Assembly (NCBI GenBank): GCA_029210085.1
Contig: JARGPP010000012.1
Coordinates: 1-53,030 of the forward strand
Origin: Legionellaceae bacterium
GTDB taxonomy: Bacteria > Pseudomonadota > Gammaproteobacteria > Legionellales > Legionellaceae
Length of the DNA stretch: 53,030 bases
Direction: 5' to 3'
Both the position numbers and the translations under genes were made by a program. The notes below the pieces were generated by a model that saw only the letters and a program-made list of their open reading frames with translations, had not been told where the DNA came from and did no database searches. Below are positions 1 through 8,712 of this stretch, piece after piece; the stretch's first letter is position 1, and each line of letters starts with the position of its first letter.

Positions 1-1
1 T

Positions 2-1227
2 CAGGGCAAACGCATGAGTGATCAAAAAATAGCACCCATCACTTTCTGAGCATACTCAGCTTGAAGCGTCGCTTTGAATCGTTTAGCTTTCACGCCTTTT
101 TTACAGGTTTTTTCCTTACGTAAAGCATTCATGGCCACGTGTCTAAATACCCCAAAATTTTCAGGGGCATTATCACGCCTTACTCTAGATTCATCCTCTC
201 TAAAAGAAACATCAAGCACCCAATGTAGCTGGTTTTCAATCGCCCAATGCTTTCTAACGGCATTAGCAAAAACTTTCGCATCCGCTGTTAACGAGCTGAT
301 AAAATAGCGTATTTCAGATGTGGTTTTCCCATCAATATATCGCTCAGATTCAACCATTCCTATAGTACATAATGACGACCAACGACCTGATTCACTGATA
401 CTACCTAACATGTCGCTAATCCAATAGCGGCGCTGTTCTACACGACCATGACCTTTATGAGCCTCTTCAAAAAAATCATATTGAACGTTTCGAAAATCAT
501 ACGTGCGTGCTGTCTGAAAAAAATCGATTATTTCTTCATGAAGTTGCTTTTGATTGCCTTTCACAGCCAAGACATAATTGGCTTCTTTGGCAACGATTTT
601 TTCTACAATTGTCTCTTGGCATCCCATGGCGTCTATCGTCACAATACAACCCTTTACGTCCAGCAAATCAAGCAGGGCTGGAATGGCTGTGATTTCGTTT
701 GATTTAGCCGCGGTTTTTCTTTGACCCAGAACAACACCGTTTTCAGCAGCAAAGGCACTCACCATATGAATAGCTGCTTTACGTTTTTTCTTGTCGAAGG
801 AATGCCTTAATGTTTTTCCATCAATCGCTACAATCCTGCCATCCGTTGCTCCCTCTACAGCGCTCATCCAGTTGATAAAGCAGTGCTGTAATTCCTCTGG
901 GCAGAGCTGTGAGACAATCCTAGCAATCGTATCATCAACGGGAATCCCATTTTTTAACAAACCACGTTCTTGCAGCCAGCTCAGCCGAGCGCGTCCTACT
1001 GTTTCTATGTCTTGCCAACCCTCAGCACCACAAATAACTCCAAAAACACACAATACGAGAATATCAATCAACTCATGATCAATTTTACTTTCTTGACGTG
1101 GGTCTCTGATGACTGAAAAACAATCGACTAATGATGTTGTGTCCATCTTAAATTGCTCCTTTTATTACAAAGAAGGTATAAGATCACATTCTTGGATTAA
1201 TTTAAAGTCACACGTGATCTCGCCCTG
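2..1227 (-). mobile_element. ISAs1-family insertion sequence, apparently complete
   Basis: One transposase gene is flanked by imperfect terminal inverted repeats. Bases 2-21 and the reverse complement of 1208-1227 both begin CAGGGC and agree at 14 of 20 positions. The length of about 1.23 kb is usual for ISAs1 elements. Only one base of left flank lies in the window, so a target-site duplication (8-10 bp expected) cannot be confirmed. The right flank starts TTTGTTTATT. The element sits just upstream of the polysaccharide cluster. Confidence 0.85.
22..1146 (-). CDS. ISAs1-family DDE transposase
   Basis: A 374-residue transposase with no internal stop or frameshift. It has the ISAs1 layout: an N-terminal helical region, then a DDE catalytic core with the first Asp in VAIDGKTLRHS (about residue 109), the second Asp in VTIDAMG (about 172), and the acidic cluster after HWVLDVSF (FREDESR, about 310-320) supplying the Glu. 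The AVKGNQ motif near 195 is also typical. It would catalyse cut-and-paste movement of the surrounding element. The start at 1146 fits the family N-terminus. The frame is intact, so the element may still be active. Confidence 0.92.
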   Translation of the reverse strand: MDTTSLVDCFSVIRDPRQESKIDHELIDILVLCVFGVICGAEGWQDIETVGRARLSWLQERGLLKNGIPVDDTIARIVSQLCPEELQHCFINWMSAVEGATDGRIVAIDGKTLRHSFDKKKRKAAIHMVSAFAAENGVVLGQRKTAAKSNEITAIPALLDLLDVKGCIVTIDAMGCQETIVEKIVAKEANYVLAVKGNQKQLHEEIIDFFQTARTYDFRNVQYDFFEEAHKGHGRVEQRRYWISDMLGSISESGRWSSLCTIGMVESERYIDGKTTSEIRYFISSLTADAKVFANAVRKHWAIENQLHWVLDVSFREDESRVRRDNAPENFGVFRHVAMNALRKEKTCKKGVKAKRFKATLQAEYAQKVMGAIF

Positions 1228-1282
1228 TTTTGTTTATTGTAAATCAAATGCATTATATTTATTATTGTGATAATAAAAAGTG

Positions 1283-1313
1283 TTGATATGAAAATTTATT
1301 GTCAAAGTATAAT
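1283..1313 (+). promoter_or_regulatory. candidate sigma-70 promoter of the polysaccharide operon
   Basis: TTGATA at 1283-1288 and TATAAT at 1308-1313 are separated by 19 bp, slightly longer than ideal. This lies in the AT-rich gap (1228-1450) between the insertion sequence and the first cluster gene, with a leader of about 130 bases. Nothing else was recognised in that gap. This is inferred from motif match only. Confidence 0.35.
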
Positions 1314-1450
1314 TTAGCTCTGGCTTTCTTAATCGAGTTCTTGTCTAATAGTTGAAGATTTTTTAGAGTTGAACCGGATTGAGCTTTTTAAGTTGAATGT
1401 ACTGTTTGGTTTTTTAGCGTTCTTAAAAATAGAAAAATGGATGTATGTTT

Positions 1451-2077
1451 ATGGTAACGATTATTGATTATAAATTAGGCAATATAGGGGCTATTAAAAA
1501 TATTTATAATCGGTTAAATATTCCAGTAACCGTTGCATCAAATCCTGATGAACTACTTGATGCTAAAAAGTTAATTTTACCAGGAGTTGGAGCATTTGAT
1601 CGAGCAATGACTTGTTTGGATGACTCTGGATTTCGTGAGTATTTAGATAAGCTTGTGTTGGTTGAAAAAGTGCCTGTTTTAGGGATTTGTGTAGGTATGC
1701 AGATGATGGCAAAAAAGAGCACTGAAGGGACTAAGTCAGGGCTAGGTTGGATTGATGCAAATGTCAAAAAATTTGATAAAAAAATTATGAATTCGCTTCA
1801 AGGAAAATGTTTGCCTCATATGGGATGGAATGTGGTTCAGTCTTGTCCTGAAGTTGGAGGCGAGATATTTTCTAATATAGCATCAAATGCTAGATTTTAT
1901 TTTTTACATTCGTATTATTTCTCACCTAACCATGAAGAAGATATCTGTGCCACGACGTATTATGGAGAATCATTTGTATCGGCTGTTCAAAAAGATAATA
2001 TCTTTGGTGTTCAGTTTCATCCAGAAAAGAGTCATCAAGCGGGCATCCAATTACTTAAAAACTTTTCAGAGTTATAA
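1451..2077 (+). CDS. hisH: HisH-like glutamine amidotransferase (WbuY type) for acetamidino sugar synthesis
   Basis: A class I glutamine amidotransferase subunit of the HisH family, about 208 residues. The nucleophile Cys is in LGICVGMQM (about residue 80) and the His/Glu pair is in VQFHPEKSH near the C-terminus. It should hydrolyse glutamine and pass ammonia to its HisF-like partner. The start at 1451 gives MVTIIDYKLGN, which matches the family start; an in-frame ATG at 1445 is the alternative. HisF-like and WbuX genes follow at once and no other his genes are near. The role is therefore most likely the WbuX/LfnA amidation step of surface sugar synthesis, not histidine synthesis. Confidence 0.88.
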   Translation: MVTIIDYKLGNIGAIKNIYNRLNIPVTVASNPDELLDAKKLILPGVGAFDRAMTCLDDSGFREYLDKLVLVEKVPVLGICVGMQMMAKKSTEGTKSGLGWIDANVKKFDKKIMNSLQGKCLPHMGWNVVQSCPEVGGEIFSNIASNARFYFLHSYYFSPNHEEDICATTYYGESFVSAVQKDNIFGVQFHPEKSHQAGIQLLKNFSEL

Positions 2078-2079
2078 TT

Positions 2080-2856
2080 ATGCTTCGACCTAGATTAATT
2101 CCATGTTTATTGATTAAAAATAATGGACTTGTAAAAACAGTAAATTTTGATTCGCCTAAATATGTGGGTGATCCAATTAATGCGGTTAAAATTTTTAACG
2201 AAAAAGAAGTGGATGAGTTAATTGTTCTGGATATAGATGCTTCTGCTTTGAATCGAGAACCCAATTATAATTTAATTAAAGAACTTGCTGAAGAGTGTCG
2301 GATGCCACTTTGTTATGGGGGAGGTGTCAAAACTGTGGAGCAAGCTGAACGTATTTTAAATTTAGGTGTTGAAAAAGTTGCATTTAGTGCTGCTGCGATT
2401 GCTGATCCAACGCTTATTAAGCGCGTATCTGAGCGTGTTGGAAGTCAGAGTGTTGTCGTTGTTGTTGATATAAAGTGTACAGGTTTATGGAAAAAAAACT
2501 ATTCACTTACTACGCATAATGCGGGGAAAGAAGTTGATGTTGATCCTTTTGTTTTTGTTAAGCAAATTGAAGAACTAGGTGCGGGCGAACTCGTGATTAA
2601 CTCTGTTGATCGAGATGGGGCAATGTCCGGATATGATTTGCCCTTAATTGAAAAGTTTAGAGAGATACTCGAAATTCCTATGACGGTGCTTGGTGGAGCT
2701 GGTTCTCTTGATGATATTAGAAAAGTTATTGATAAAGTGGGGGTTATTGGTATTGCTGTAGGTAGTTTGTTTGTGTTTAAAGGGCGATATCGAGCGGTAT
2801 TAATTAATTATCCGGGGCTTCTTGAGAAGAATAAGCTGTTAACGTGTGATACTTGA
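2080..2856 (+). CDS. hisF: HisF-like protein (WbuZ type), amidation-associated
   Basis: A 258-residue (beta/alpha)8 barrel of the HisF family. Phosphate-binding loops are recognisable as CYGGGVKT and LGGAGSLDD. Canonical HisF has IPCLDV near residue 11, where the Asp is a catalytic acid/base. Here the sequence reads IPCLLIKNN, so that Asp is gone, while the second catalytic Asp region (VVVDIKCTG) remains. This suggests cyclase activity was lost and the barrel serves as an ammonia channel. It starts two bases after hisH stops and is followed 17 bases later by wbuX, forming a tight three-gene unit. Confidence 0.88.
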   Translation: MLRPRLIPCLLIKNNGLVKTVNFDSPKYVGDPINAVKIFNEKEVDELIVLDIDASALNREPNYNLIKELAEECRMPLCYGGGVKTVEQAERILNLGVEKVAFSAAAIADPTLIKRVSERVGSQSVVVVVDIKCTGLWKKNYSLTTHNAGKEVDVDPFVFVKQIEELGAGELVINSVDRDGAMSGYDLPLIEKFREILEIPMTVLGGAGSLDDIRKVIDKVGVIGIAVGSLFVFKGRYRAVLINYPGLLEKNKLLTCDT

Positions 2857-2873
2857 TAAAAAGGATTTAGAGA

Positions 2874-4016
2874 ATGAGTGGATTAAGTAAGGATTATCAG
2901 GTCTGTAACAATTGTGTGATGGATACAACAGATGATGATATTTCTTTTGATGAAAATGGAATATGTGACCACTGCAACGATTTTTATAACTTGGTTTTAC
3001 CGCATTGGCATACGGATGATCGAGGTTGGCAGAAATTAGAGCCAATGTTAGATAAAATAAAAAAAGAGGGTCGTGGTAAAGATTTTGATTGTATTCTGGG
3101 CTTAAGTGGAGGGGTAGATAGTTCTTATTTGGCACATAAAGCAAAGGAATTTGGCTTAAGGCCGTTATTTTTTCATGTTGATGGTGGATGGAATTCACAA
3201 GTTGCGGTTAATAATATTCAGGTTTTAGTGGATAAGCTCGGATGCGATTTGTATACGGAGGTGATTAATTGGGAAGAAATGAAAGATTTCCAGTTATCCT
3301 ATTTTAAGTCAGGATTATCAAGTATAGATATACCTCAGGACCATGCTTTTATTGCAACGCTCTATAACTTTGCGAGTAAGTATAAGATTAAACATATTTT
3401 AAATGGTGGGAATTATTCTACAGAATGCGTTTGTTACCCGATGAGTTGGTTGTATTATGGTACTGATATGGCGCAGATTAGGGATATTCGGAAAAAGTTT
3501 GGAACTATTCCTATGGATACCTACCCATTTAGTGGAATATTAAAGCATAAAGTGTATCTTCGCTATGTTAAAAAAGTCCAGGTGCTAAAGCCATTGAATT
3601 ATATCCCTTATGTTAAGTCGAATGCTGTTGATTTATTGCAAGCTGAATATGGGTGGCAACCTTATCGACAGAAACATTTTGAATCGAGATTTACAAAATT
3701 TTATGAAGGATATTGGCTATTTAAAAAATTTGGATATGATACAAGGAAAGTTCAGTTTTCCAGCTTGATTTTAACAAAGCAGATGACAAGGGATGATGCT
3801 TTAGAAGCGCTTTCGAAGCCCGCAATGAGTGATGATGAAATTAGAGACGATTTCGAATACATTGCAAAGAAATTAAGCATATCTGTTGATGAATTGCAGG
3901 CTTATTTAGATGCACCCAATAAGACTTACAAAGATTATCGAAATCAAGAGCGAATGTTCATGGTTGGTGCAAAAATAATGCAGATATTGAGGTTGGAGCG
4001 AACAGTACGTCGTTAA
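2874..4016 (+). CDS. wbuX: N-acetyl sugar amidotransferase (WbuX/LfnA/WbpG family)
   Basis: A 380-residue protein with the ATP-pyrophosphatase P-loop GLSGGVDSSYL (about residues 79-89) and an N-terminal Cys cluster (CNNCVMD, then CDHC) that may bind zinc. The family converts the N-acetyl group of a sugar to an acetamidino group, using ammonia supplied by HisH/HisF partners. LfnA of Pseudomonas aeruginosa O12 and WbuX of Escherichia coli O145 do this on L-FucNAc to give L-FucNAm. The UDP-L-FucNAc genes fnlA-fnlB-fnlC lie directly downstream, so L-FucNAm is the predicted product. RBS-like GGATTTAGAGA precedes the start. Confidence 0.88.
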   Translation: MSGLSKDYQVCNNCVMDTTDDDISFDENGICDHCNDFYNLVLPHWHTDDRGWQKLEPMLDKIKKEGRGKDFDCILGLSGGVDSSYLAHKAKEFGLRPLFFHVDGGWNSQVAVNNIQVLVDKLGCDLYTEVINWEEMKDFQLSYFKSGLSSIDIPQDHAFIATLYNFASKYKIKHILNGGNYSTECVCYPMSWLYYGTDMAQIRDIRKKFGTIPMDTYPFSGILKHKVYLRYVKKVQVLKPLNYIPYVKSNAVDLLQAEYGWQPYRQKHFESRFTKFYEGYWLFKKFGYDTRKVQFSSLILTKQMTRDDALEALSKPAMSDDEIRDDFEYIAKKLSISVDELQAYLDAPNKTYKDYRNQERMFMVGAKIMQILRLERTVRR

Positions 4017-4083
4017 ATTTAATATGTTGGGCTTATTTCATGCTTTTAGTGCATGTAATTTTTTAGGGATATTAAGGTTTATT

Positions 4084-5091
4084 ATGGATAAAAAAACATA
4101 TCTAATTACAGGTGGAACCGGGTCGTTTGGACATAAAATTTCAGATCATTTATTGGCTCAGGATGTAGCAAAAGAGATTAGAATTTTTAGCCGAGATGAG
4201 GCTAAACAAGATTTGATGCGGACAAGCTATCAAAATGATGAGCGAGTGAAATTTTATATCGGTGATGTGCGTAATGCAATCGGTGTGCGTGAAGCCATGC
4301 ATGGTGTTGATTATGTTTTTCATGCTGCAGCATTAAAGCAAGTGCCTTCATGTGAATTTTTCCCGATGGAAGCATTAAAAACGAATGTTGAAGGAAGTGA
4401 AAATGTGATTCGCGCAGCTGTTGCTGAGGGCGTGAAACATTTAGTTTGTTTAAGTACTGATAAAGCAGTTTATCCGATAAATGCAATGGGGATGAGTAAA
4501 GCCTTGATGGAGAAAGTTGCTCAGGCTTATGCTCGAAAAACCTCAGGTGAAGAAACGATTATTTCGTGTGTACGCTATGGGAACGTGATGTGTTCGCGTG
4601 GTTCCGTTATTCCTCGCTTTATTCAGCAAATTAAAACAGGACAAGCAATTACGATTACGGAACCTTCTATGACCCGTTTTATGATGGCATTATCAGAAGC
4701 TGTTGATTTGGTCGAGTATGCATTTAACAATGCAAGACAAGGCGATCTTTTTGTTAAGAAAGCACCTGCGTGTACTATTCTTGAGTTGGCTCATGTTTTG
4801 AAAGAAATGTTTAATTCGAGTGTAGAGATAAACAATATTGGTGTTCGTCACGGGGAAAAACTTTTTGAAACGCTTGCCTCTAAAGAGGAGCTAGTTAGTG
4901 CTGAAGATATGGGGGATTACTTTAGAGTTCAACTTGATAATCGTGATTTAAATTATAAAAGTTATTTTTCTGAGGGAAGTCGTGAAGTATCAGAAATAGA
5001 AGATTATCATTCACATAACACTTATCGGCTTGAGCCTCATCAAATTAAACAAATGTTATTAGAATTGCCTGAAGTACAAAAGGAATTATAA
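4084..5091 (+). CDS. fnlA: UDP-GlcNAc C4,6-dehydratase/C5-epimerase (FnlA/WbjB/CapE)
   Basis: An extended SDR protein of 335 residues from the chosen start. The NAD(P)-binding motif is TGGTGSFGH near the N-terminus. The active site carries MGMSK instead of the usual YxxxK, as known for inverting FnlA/CapE-type enzymes, and SMTRFMM is another family motif. It catalyses the first step of UDP-L-FucNAc synthesis. The ATG at 4084 is preferred because it opens directly onto the Rossmann fold and follows AAGG. The in-frame ATG at 4024 would add an unlikely hydrophobic leader of 20 residues. fnlB starts two bases after the stop codon. Confidence 0.92.
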   Translation: MDKKTYLITGGTGSFGHKISDHLLAQDVAKEIRIFSRDEAKQDLMRTSYQNDERVKFYIGDVRNAIGVREAMHGVDYVFHAAALKQVPSCEFFPMEALKTNVEGSENVIRAAVAEGVKHLVCLSTDKAVYPINAMGMSKALMEKVAQAYARKTSGEETIISCVRYGNVMCSRGSVIPRFIQQIKTGQAITITEPSMTRFMMALSEAVDLVEYAFNNARQGDLFVKKAPACTILELAHVLKEMFNSSVEINNIGVRHGEKLFETLASKEELVSAEDMGDYFRVQLDNRDLNYKSYFSEGSREVSEIEDYHSHNTYRLEPHQIKQMLLELPEVQKEL

Positions 5092-5093
5092 AG

Positions 5094-6257
5094 ATGGAAA
5101 AAAAAACAGTATTAGTTACTGGAGCAAATGGATTTGTAGCGAAGAACTTAATTGTTCATCTTAACCGTATGTCTAATATAGAGGTCATTAAGTTTTCTAG
5201 AGAAGATAGTATTATTTCTCTTAAAAAAAAGGTGGGAGAAGTTGATTTTATTTTTCATTTGGCTGCTGCAAATCGACCTAAATTGGAAGAAGCGTTTAGA
5301 GTAGAAAACTTTGAATTAACCCAAGTCTTATGCGAAGCATTAGTGTCTGCTGGAAGAAAGGTGCCCATTTTCTTTTCTTCTTCAACGCAAGCGGAGCAGG
5401 ATAATGCATATGGAGTGAGTAAACGTATGGCGGAAGAGGCCATTGAAGCTTATTCAGCCTCTGTAGGTGTGGCATGTTATATCTATCGGTTACCTAATTT
5501 ATTTGGTAAGTGGTGTAAGCCAAACTATAACTCGGCAATAGCAACTTTTTGTCATAATATTACGAGAGACTTACCCATAACAGTTGACGATAGATCGAAA
5601 AAACTGTCGTTATTATACATTGATGATTTGGTGGATGCTTGTATACAGTTATTGACTGAAATGCCTGCATCAAATGATAAACCAAGTTTAGATAATGATG
5701 TGCATGAAATTAGTTTAGGTGCACTTTCAGATATGTTACATGCATTTAGGGATAGTCGTGAAACTTTGATTACAGAACAAGTTGGAAGTGGCTTGACCCG
5801 TAAGCTTTATTCAACTTACGTGAGTTATTTACCCGTTGAAAAATTCAATTATTATTTGCAAACACATGCAGACCCACGAGGTCGCTTTGTGGAAATGTTA
5901 AAAACAAAAGATTCGGGACAATTTTCTTTTTTTACGGCAGGCCCAGGAATTACACGTGGAGGACACTATCATCATACTAAAACAGAAAAATTTTTAGTGG
6001 TGAAAGGTGAGGCTTGTTTTCGATTTAAGCAGATCGTAACAAATGAGGTTTTTGAAATTTATACCTCTGGCGAAACACCGCAAGTTGTTGAAACGGTTCC
6101 TGGCTGGAGTCATGACATAACGAATGTGGGAACAGAAGAATTTATTGTGATGCTTTGGGCAAATGAAATCTTTGATAAAGATAAACCCGATACATTTTCA
6201 GATGTTTTTCCCGAATATCAAAAAGCACCAGTGATTAAAGAAAGCTCATCATCTTAG
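5094..6257 (+). CDS. fnlB: UDP-sugar reductase with C-terminal cupin (FnlB/WbjC/CapF)
   Basis: A bifunctional 387-residue protein. Residues about 1-250 are an SDR domain with VTGANGFVAKN at the N-terminus and an AYGVSK (YxxxK) active site near residue 105. Residues about 260-380 are a cupin with the metal-ligand pattern GGHYHHTKTEKF and ITRG. In CapF the cupin acts as a C3-epimerase and the SDR domain as an NADPH-dependent C4 reductase, giving UDP-N-acetyl-L-talosamine. It lies between fnlA and fnlC, the expected order. Confidence 0.92.
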   Translation: MEKKTVLVTGANGFVAKNLIVHLNRMSNIEVIKFSREDSIISLKKKVGEVDFIFHLAAANRPKLEEAFRVENFELTQVLCEALVSAGRKVPIFFSSSTQAEQDNAYGVSKRMAEEAIEAYSASVGVACYIYRLPNLFGKWCKPNYNSAIATFCHNITRDLPITVDDRSKKLSLLYIDDLVDACIQLLTEMPASNDKPSLDNDVHEISLGALSDMLHAFRDSRETLITEQVGSGLTRKLYSTYVSYLPVEKFNYYLQTHADPRGRFVEMLKTKDSGQFSFFTAGPGITRGGHYHHTKTEKFLVVKGEACFRFKQIVTNEVFEIYTSGETPQVVETVPGWSHDITNVGTEEFIVMLWANEIFDKDKPDTFSDVFPEYQKAPVIKESSSS

Positions 6258-6264
6258 GAATCGT

Positions 6265-7425
6265 ATGAAGAAGTTAAAAGTAATGACTGTGCTCGGAACA
6301 AGGCCTGAAATTATTCGTCTTTCACGTGTTATTTCGGCTTTGGATGCAGTAACAGACCATTGTATCGTGCATACTGGGCAAAATTATGACTATCATTTGA
6401 ATGGTGTTTTTTTTGAGGAGTTAGGTGTTAGAGAGCCAGATCATTATTTAGAGATTGATACGTCTACATTAGGTAGAAGTTTGGCTGATATTATTTTAAA
6501 AACCGAGCAAGTATTATTAGACGAAAAACCAGATGCAATGTTAGTTTTAGGTGATACAAATAGCGCGACAGCTGTGATGATTGCGAAAAGAATGAAAATT
6601 CCAACTTATCATATGGAAGCGGGGAATCGTAGTTTTGATGCTAATGTTCCTGAAGAGATTAATCGAAAGCTTGTTGACCATTTGGCTGATTTTAATTTGG
6701 TTTATACAGAGCATGCCAGACGACACTTGCTGAGCGAAGGTTTACCTCATCGATTTGTTTATTTAACAGGCTCTCCGATGAGAGAAGTTTTAGAGCATGC
6801 CATGCCAAAAATTAATGCATCAACGGTGTTGGAGCGCTTGCAATTAACCGCTAAAAAGTATTTTATTGTCAGTTGTCATCGTGAGGAAAATGTTGATAGT
6901 CGTGAAAATTTAATAATGATTGTCAATGCATTTAAAGCTTTGTATCAGGCATATAATATGCCATTGATTATTTCAACGCATCCAAGAACGAAAAATAGGC
7001 TGGAAAAATTAGGCTTGATTGGTACATTAGAAGGGATTCAATTCTTAGAGCCGTTTGGGTTCCTAGATTACAATAAGCTTCAAATGGAATCTTTTTGTGC
7101 TATATCGGATAGTGGCACGATTAGTGAAGAAGCTTCAATACTTGATTTTCCTGCTGTTACATTGCGTCGTTCTATGGAAAGACCGGAGGCATTAGACACG
7201 GGCGTTATGGCATTAACAGGGTTTGATGAGGACACACTGATTCAGAATGTGCATATAGCGACACAATCACGTGTTGTCTTCTCAGATATGCCTAAAGAAA
7301 TTCCTGAAGCATATACCGTTAGGAATACATCTGAACGCGTGGTACGGTTAATTACGGGAACTGCTAAGTTGACTCAGCATTGGCGAAACATGGACTTGTT
7401 TAGTAGGTATGATTGGAATGATTAA
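6265..7425 (+). CDS. fnlC: non-hydrolysing UDP-N-acetylhexosamine 2-epimerase (FnlC/WbjD/CapG)
   Basis: A 386-residue epimerase with family motifs GTRPEIIRLS at the N-terminus, HTGQNYD, HREENVDSREN mid-protein and SDSGTISEEA in the UDP-binding site. As the third Fnl enzyme it converts UDP-L-TalNAc to UDP-L-FucNAc. A plain GlcNAc/ManNAc epimerase (WecB) is the alternative from sequence alone, but the fnlA-fnlB context decides. Its end overlaps the next gene by a few bases, which suggests translational coupling. Confidence 0.9.
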   Translation: MKKLKVMTVLGTRPEIIRLSRVISALDAVTDHCIVHTGQNYDYHLNGVFFEELGVREPDHYLEIDTSTLGRSLADIILKTEQVLLDEKPDAMLVLGDTNSATAVMIAKRMKIPTYHMEAGNRSFDANVPEEINRKLVDHLADFNLVYTEHARRHLLSEGLPHRFVYLTGSPMREVLEHAMPKINASTVLERLQLTAKKYFIVSCHREENVDSRENLIMIVNAFKALYQAYNMPLIISTHPRTKNRLEKLGLIGTLEGIQFLEPFGFLDYNKLQMESFCAISDSGTISEEASILDFPAVTLRRSMERPEALDTGVMALTGFDEDTLIQNVHIATQSRVVFSDMPKEIPEAYTVRNTSERVVRLITGTAKLTQHWRNMDLFSRYDWND

Positions 7426-8575
7426 AAAAAGAATGGATGTTGCTATTATTAATCGTTTGTTTTGGCCTGAAGGGCAAGTCATTGGTGAAGCCTTACTCCA
7501 ATTATCTGAGAAACTATCTGAATGTTATTCAGTGTGTGTGATTACACAATCTGAGCAAGGTAACTTGAGTGCCCAATTACGTACTTTGAAGCGAGGAAAG
7601 CGAGTTAAATTTAATGATTGTAAAATCCGCTCTTCATCGGCTTCATCTTTGTTGCTTAAAGGGCTGGATTTTTTGAATTTTACAGCATGGACCATTGTTC
7701 AGTTGTTAATTAACAGGCCAAAAAAAATCTATGTTGCGACAAATCCACCTATAATTATTCCTGTGGTTGTTTTTTTATATTGTAAATTGTTTAAAGCAAC
7801 CTATTGTTATCATTTGCAGGATATACATCCGGAAATTACAAATACTGTACTGACTCTTCCGCGAGTGGTTTTTAAATTCTTGAGGTTTTTAGATGTTGCT
7901 GTAATTAAAAAAGCTACAAGTATTGTAACTATTAATACTCATATGAGTCGCTTTATTAGCGAGAGGTCGAAGACTAAGTTGCCTATTTTCTTGGTAAATA
8001 ATCCCTCCTTTCAAATACGAGAGAGAACTGAAGTTGAAAAAATAAAAGGAATTGTTTTTTGTGGCAATTTAGGTTCGTTACAATTGATTCCATTGATTAT
8101 TGAATCAATTGAGATGTATTTGCGTGAAGAAGGACAGTTAAAATTTTGTTTTGTTGGAGGCGGCACTTATCAAAAGGAGGTGGCTAAGTTAGCACAGAAA
8201 TTTGATGCTGTTGAGTACTTAGGAGTTGTATCTGCAGAAGACGCTGAAGCAATTGTGAGTCAATATCAGTGGGCGTTACTTCCTATTCAAAGTGGTATTA
8301 GTAATTATGCATTTCCAAGTAAATCTTCTTCTTATGTGATGGCAGGTTGTTCTATTTTAGGTATATGTGATACAGATAGCAGTCTTCATCAGTGGGTGAA
8401 GGAGTATAATTTAGGTCATGTTTGTGCTCCTGAGATATCAGAAGTGGTGAATGCTTTTTATTCAATTGAACATAGTAAAGTGATGCATAAAAATGACCAA
8501 TCGTTTAAATTGTTAGATGAGTTAAATATTAGCTCTTTTGTTAGTTCACTCTCTAAAGTGATTAAAGATATTTGA
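7418..8575 (+). CDS. GT4-type glycosyltransferase, WbuB/WbjE-like
   Basis: A protein of about 385 residues with the two-domain GT-B layout. The N-terminal domain begins with FWPEGQVIGEALLQLSEKL, a typical acceptor-domain start, and the C-terminal donor domain has GNLGSLQLIPL and FVGGGTYQKE. In other bacteria a WbuB/WbjE transferase follows fnlC and adds fucosamine, so a role in L-FucNAc or L-FucNAm transfer is inferred. Starts at 7409, 7418 and 7433 are all possible; each overlaps or nearly abuts fnlC. Acceptor and linkage cannot be read from the sequence. Confidence 0.8.
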   Translation: MIKKRMDVAIINRLFWPEGQVIGEALLQLSEKLSECYSVCVITQSEQGNLSAQLRTLKRGKRVKFNDCKIRSSSASSLLLKGLDFLNFTAWTIVQLLINRPKKIYVATNPPIIIPVVVFLYCKLFKATYCYHLQDIHPEITNTVLTLPRVVFKFLRFLDVAVIKKATSIVTINTHMSRFISERSKTKLPIFLVNNPSFQIRERTEVEKIKGIVFCGNLGSLQLIPLIIESIEMYLREEGQLKFCFVGGGTYQKEVAKLAQKFDAVEYLGVVSAEDAEAIVSQYQWALLPIQSGISNYAFPSKSSSYVMAGCSILGICDTDSSLHQWVKEYNLGHVCAPEISEVVNAFYSIEHSKVMHKNDQSFKLLDELNISSFVSSLSKVIKDI

Positions 8576-8712
8576 TGTGATTAAATTATGTTTTGGGTCG
8601 GAATTTTTTAGGTAAAGAAATGTGATTAAAAACAACAAAAATAGTTTATAGCTTGGTGATAGAGCTGGGCGTTTTTTCATAAGAAATGTTGGTTTTTAGG
8701 GAGAAAAAGAAA

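Noticed and set aside
1451..2856. hisH-hisF as part of histidine biosynthesis
   Set aside because: No other his genes are present, the HisF catalytic Asp is replaced, and wbuX with fnlABC follows immediately; the amidation role explains the set better.
4024..4083. Longer N-terminus for fnlA
   Set aside because: The added 20 residues are hydrophobic, do not fit the SDR family start, and the ATG at 4084 has a suitable upstream AAGG.
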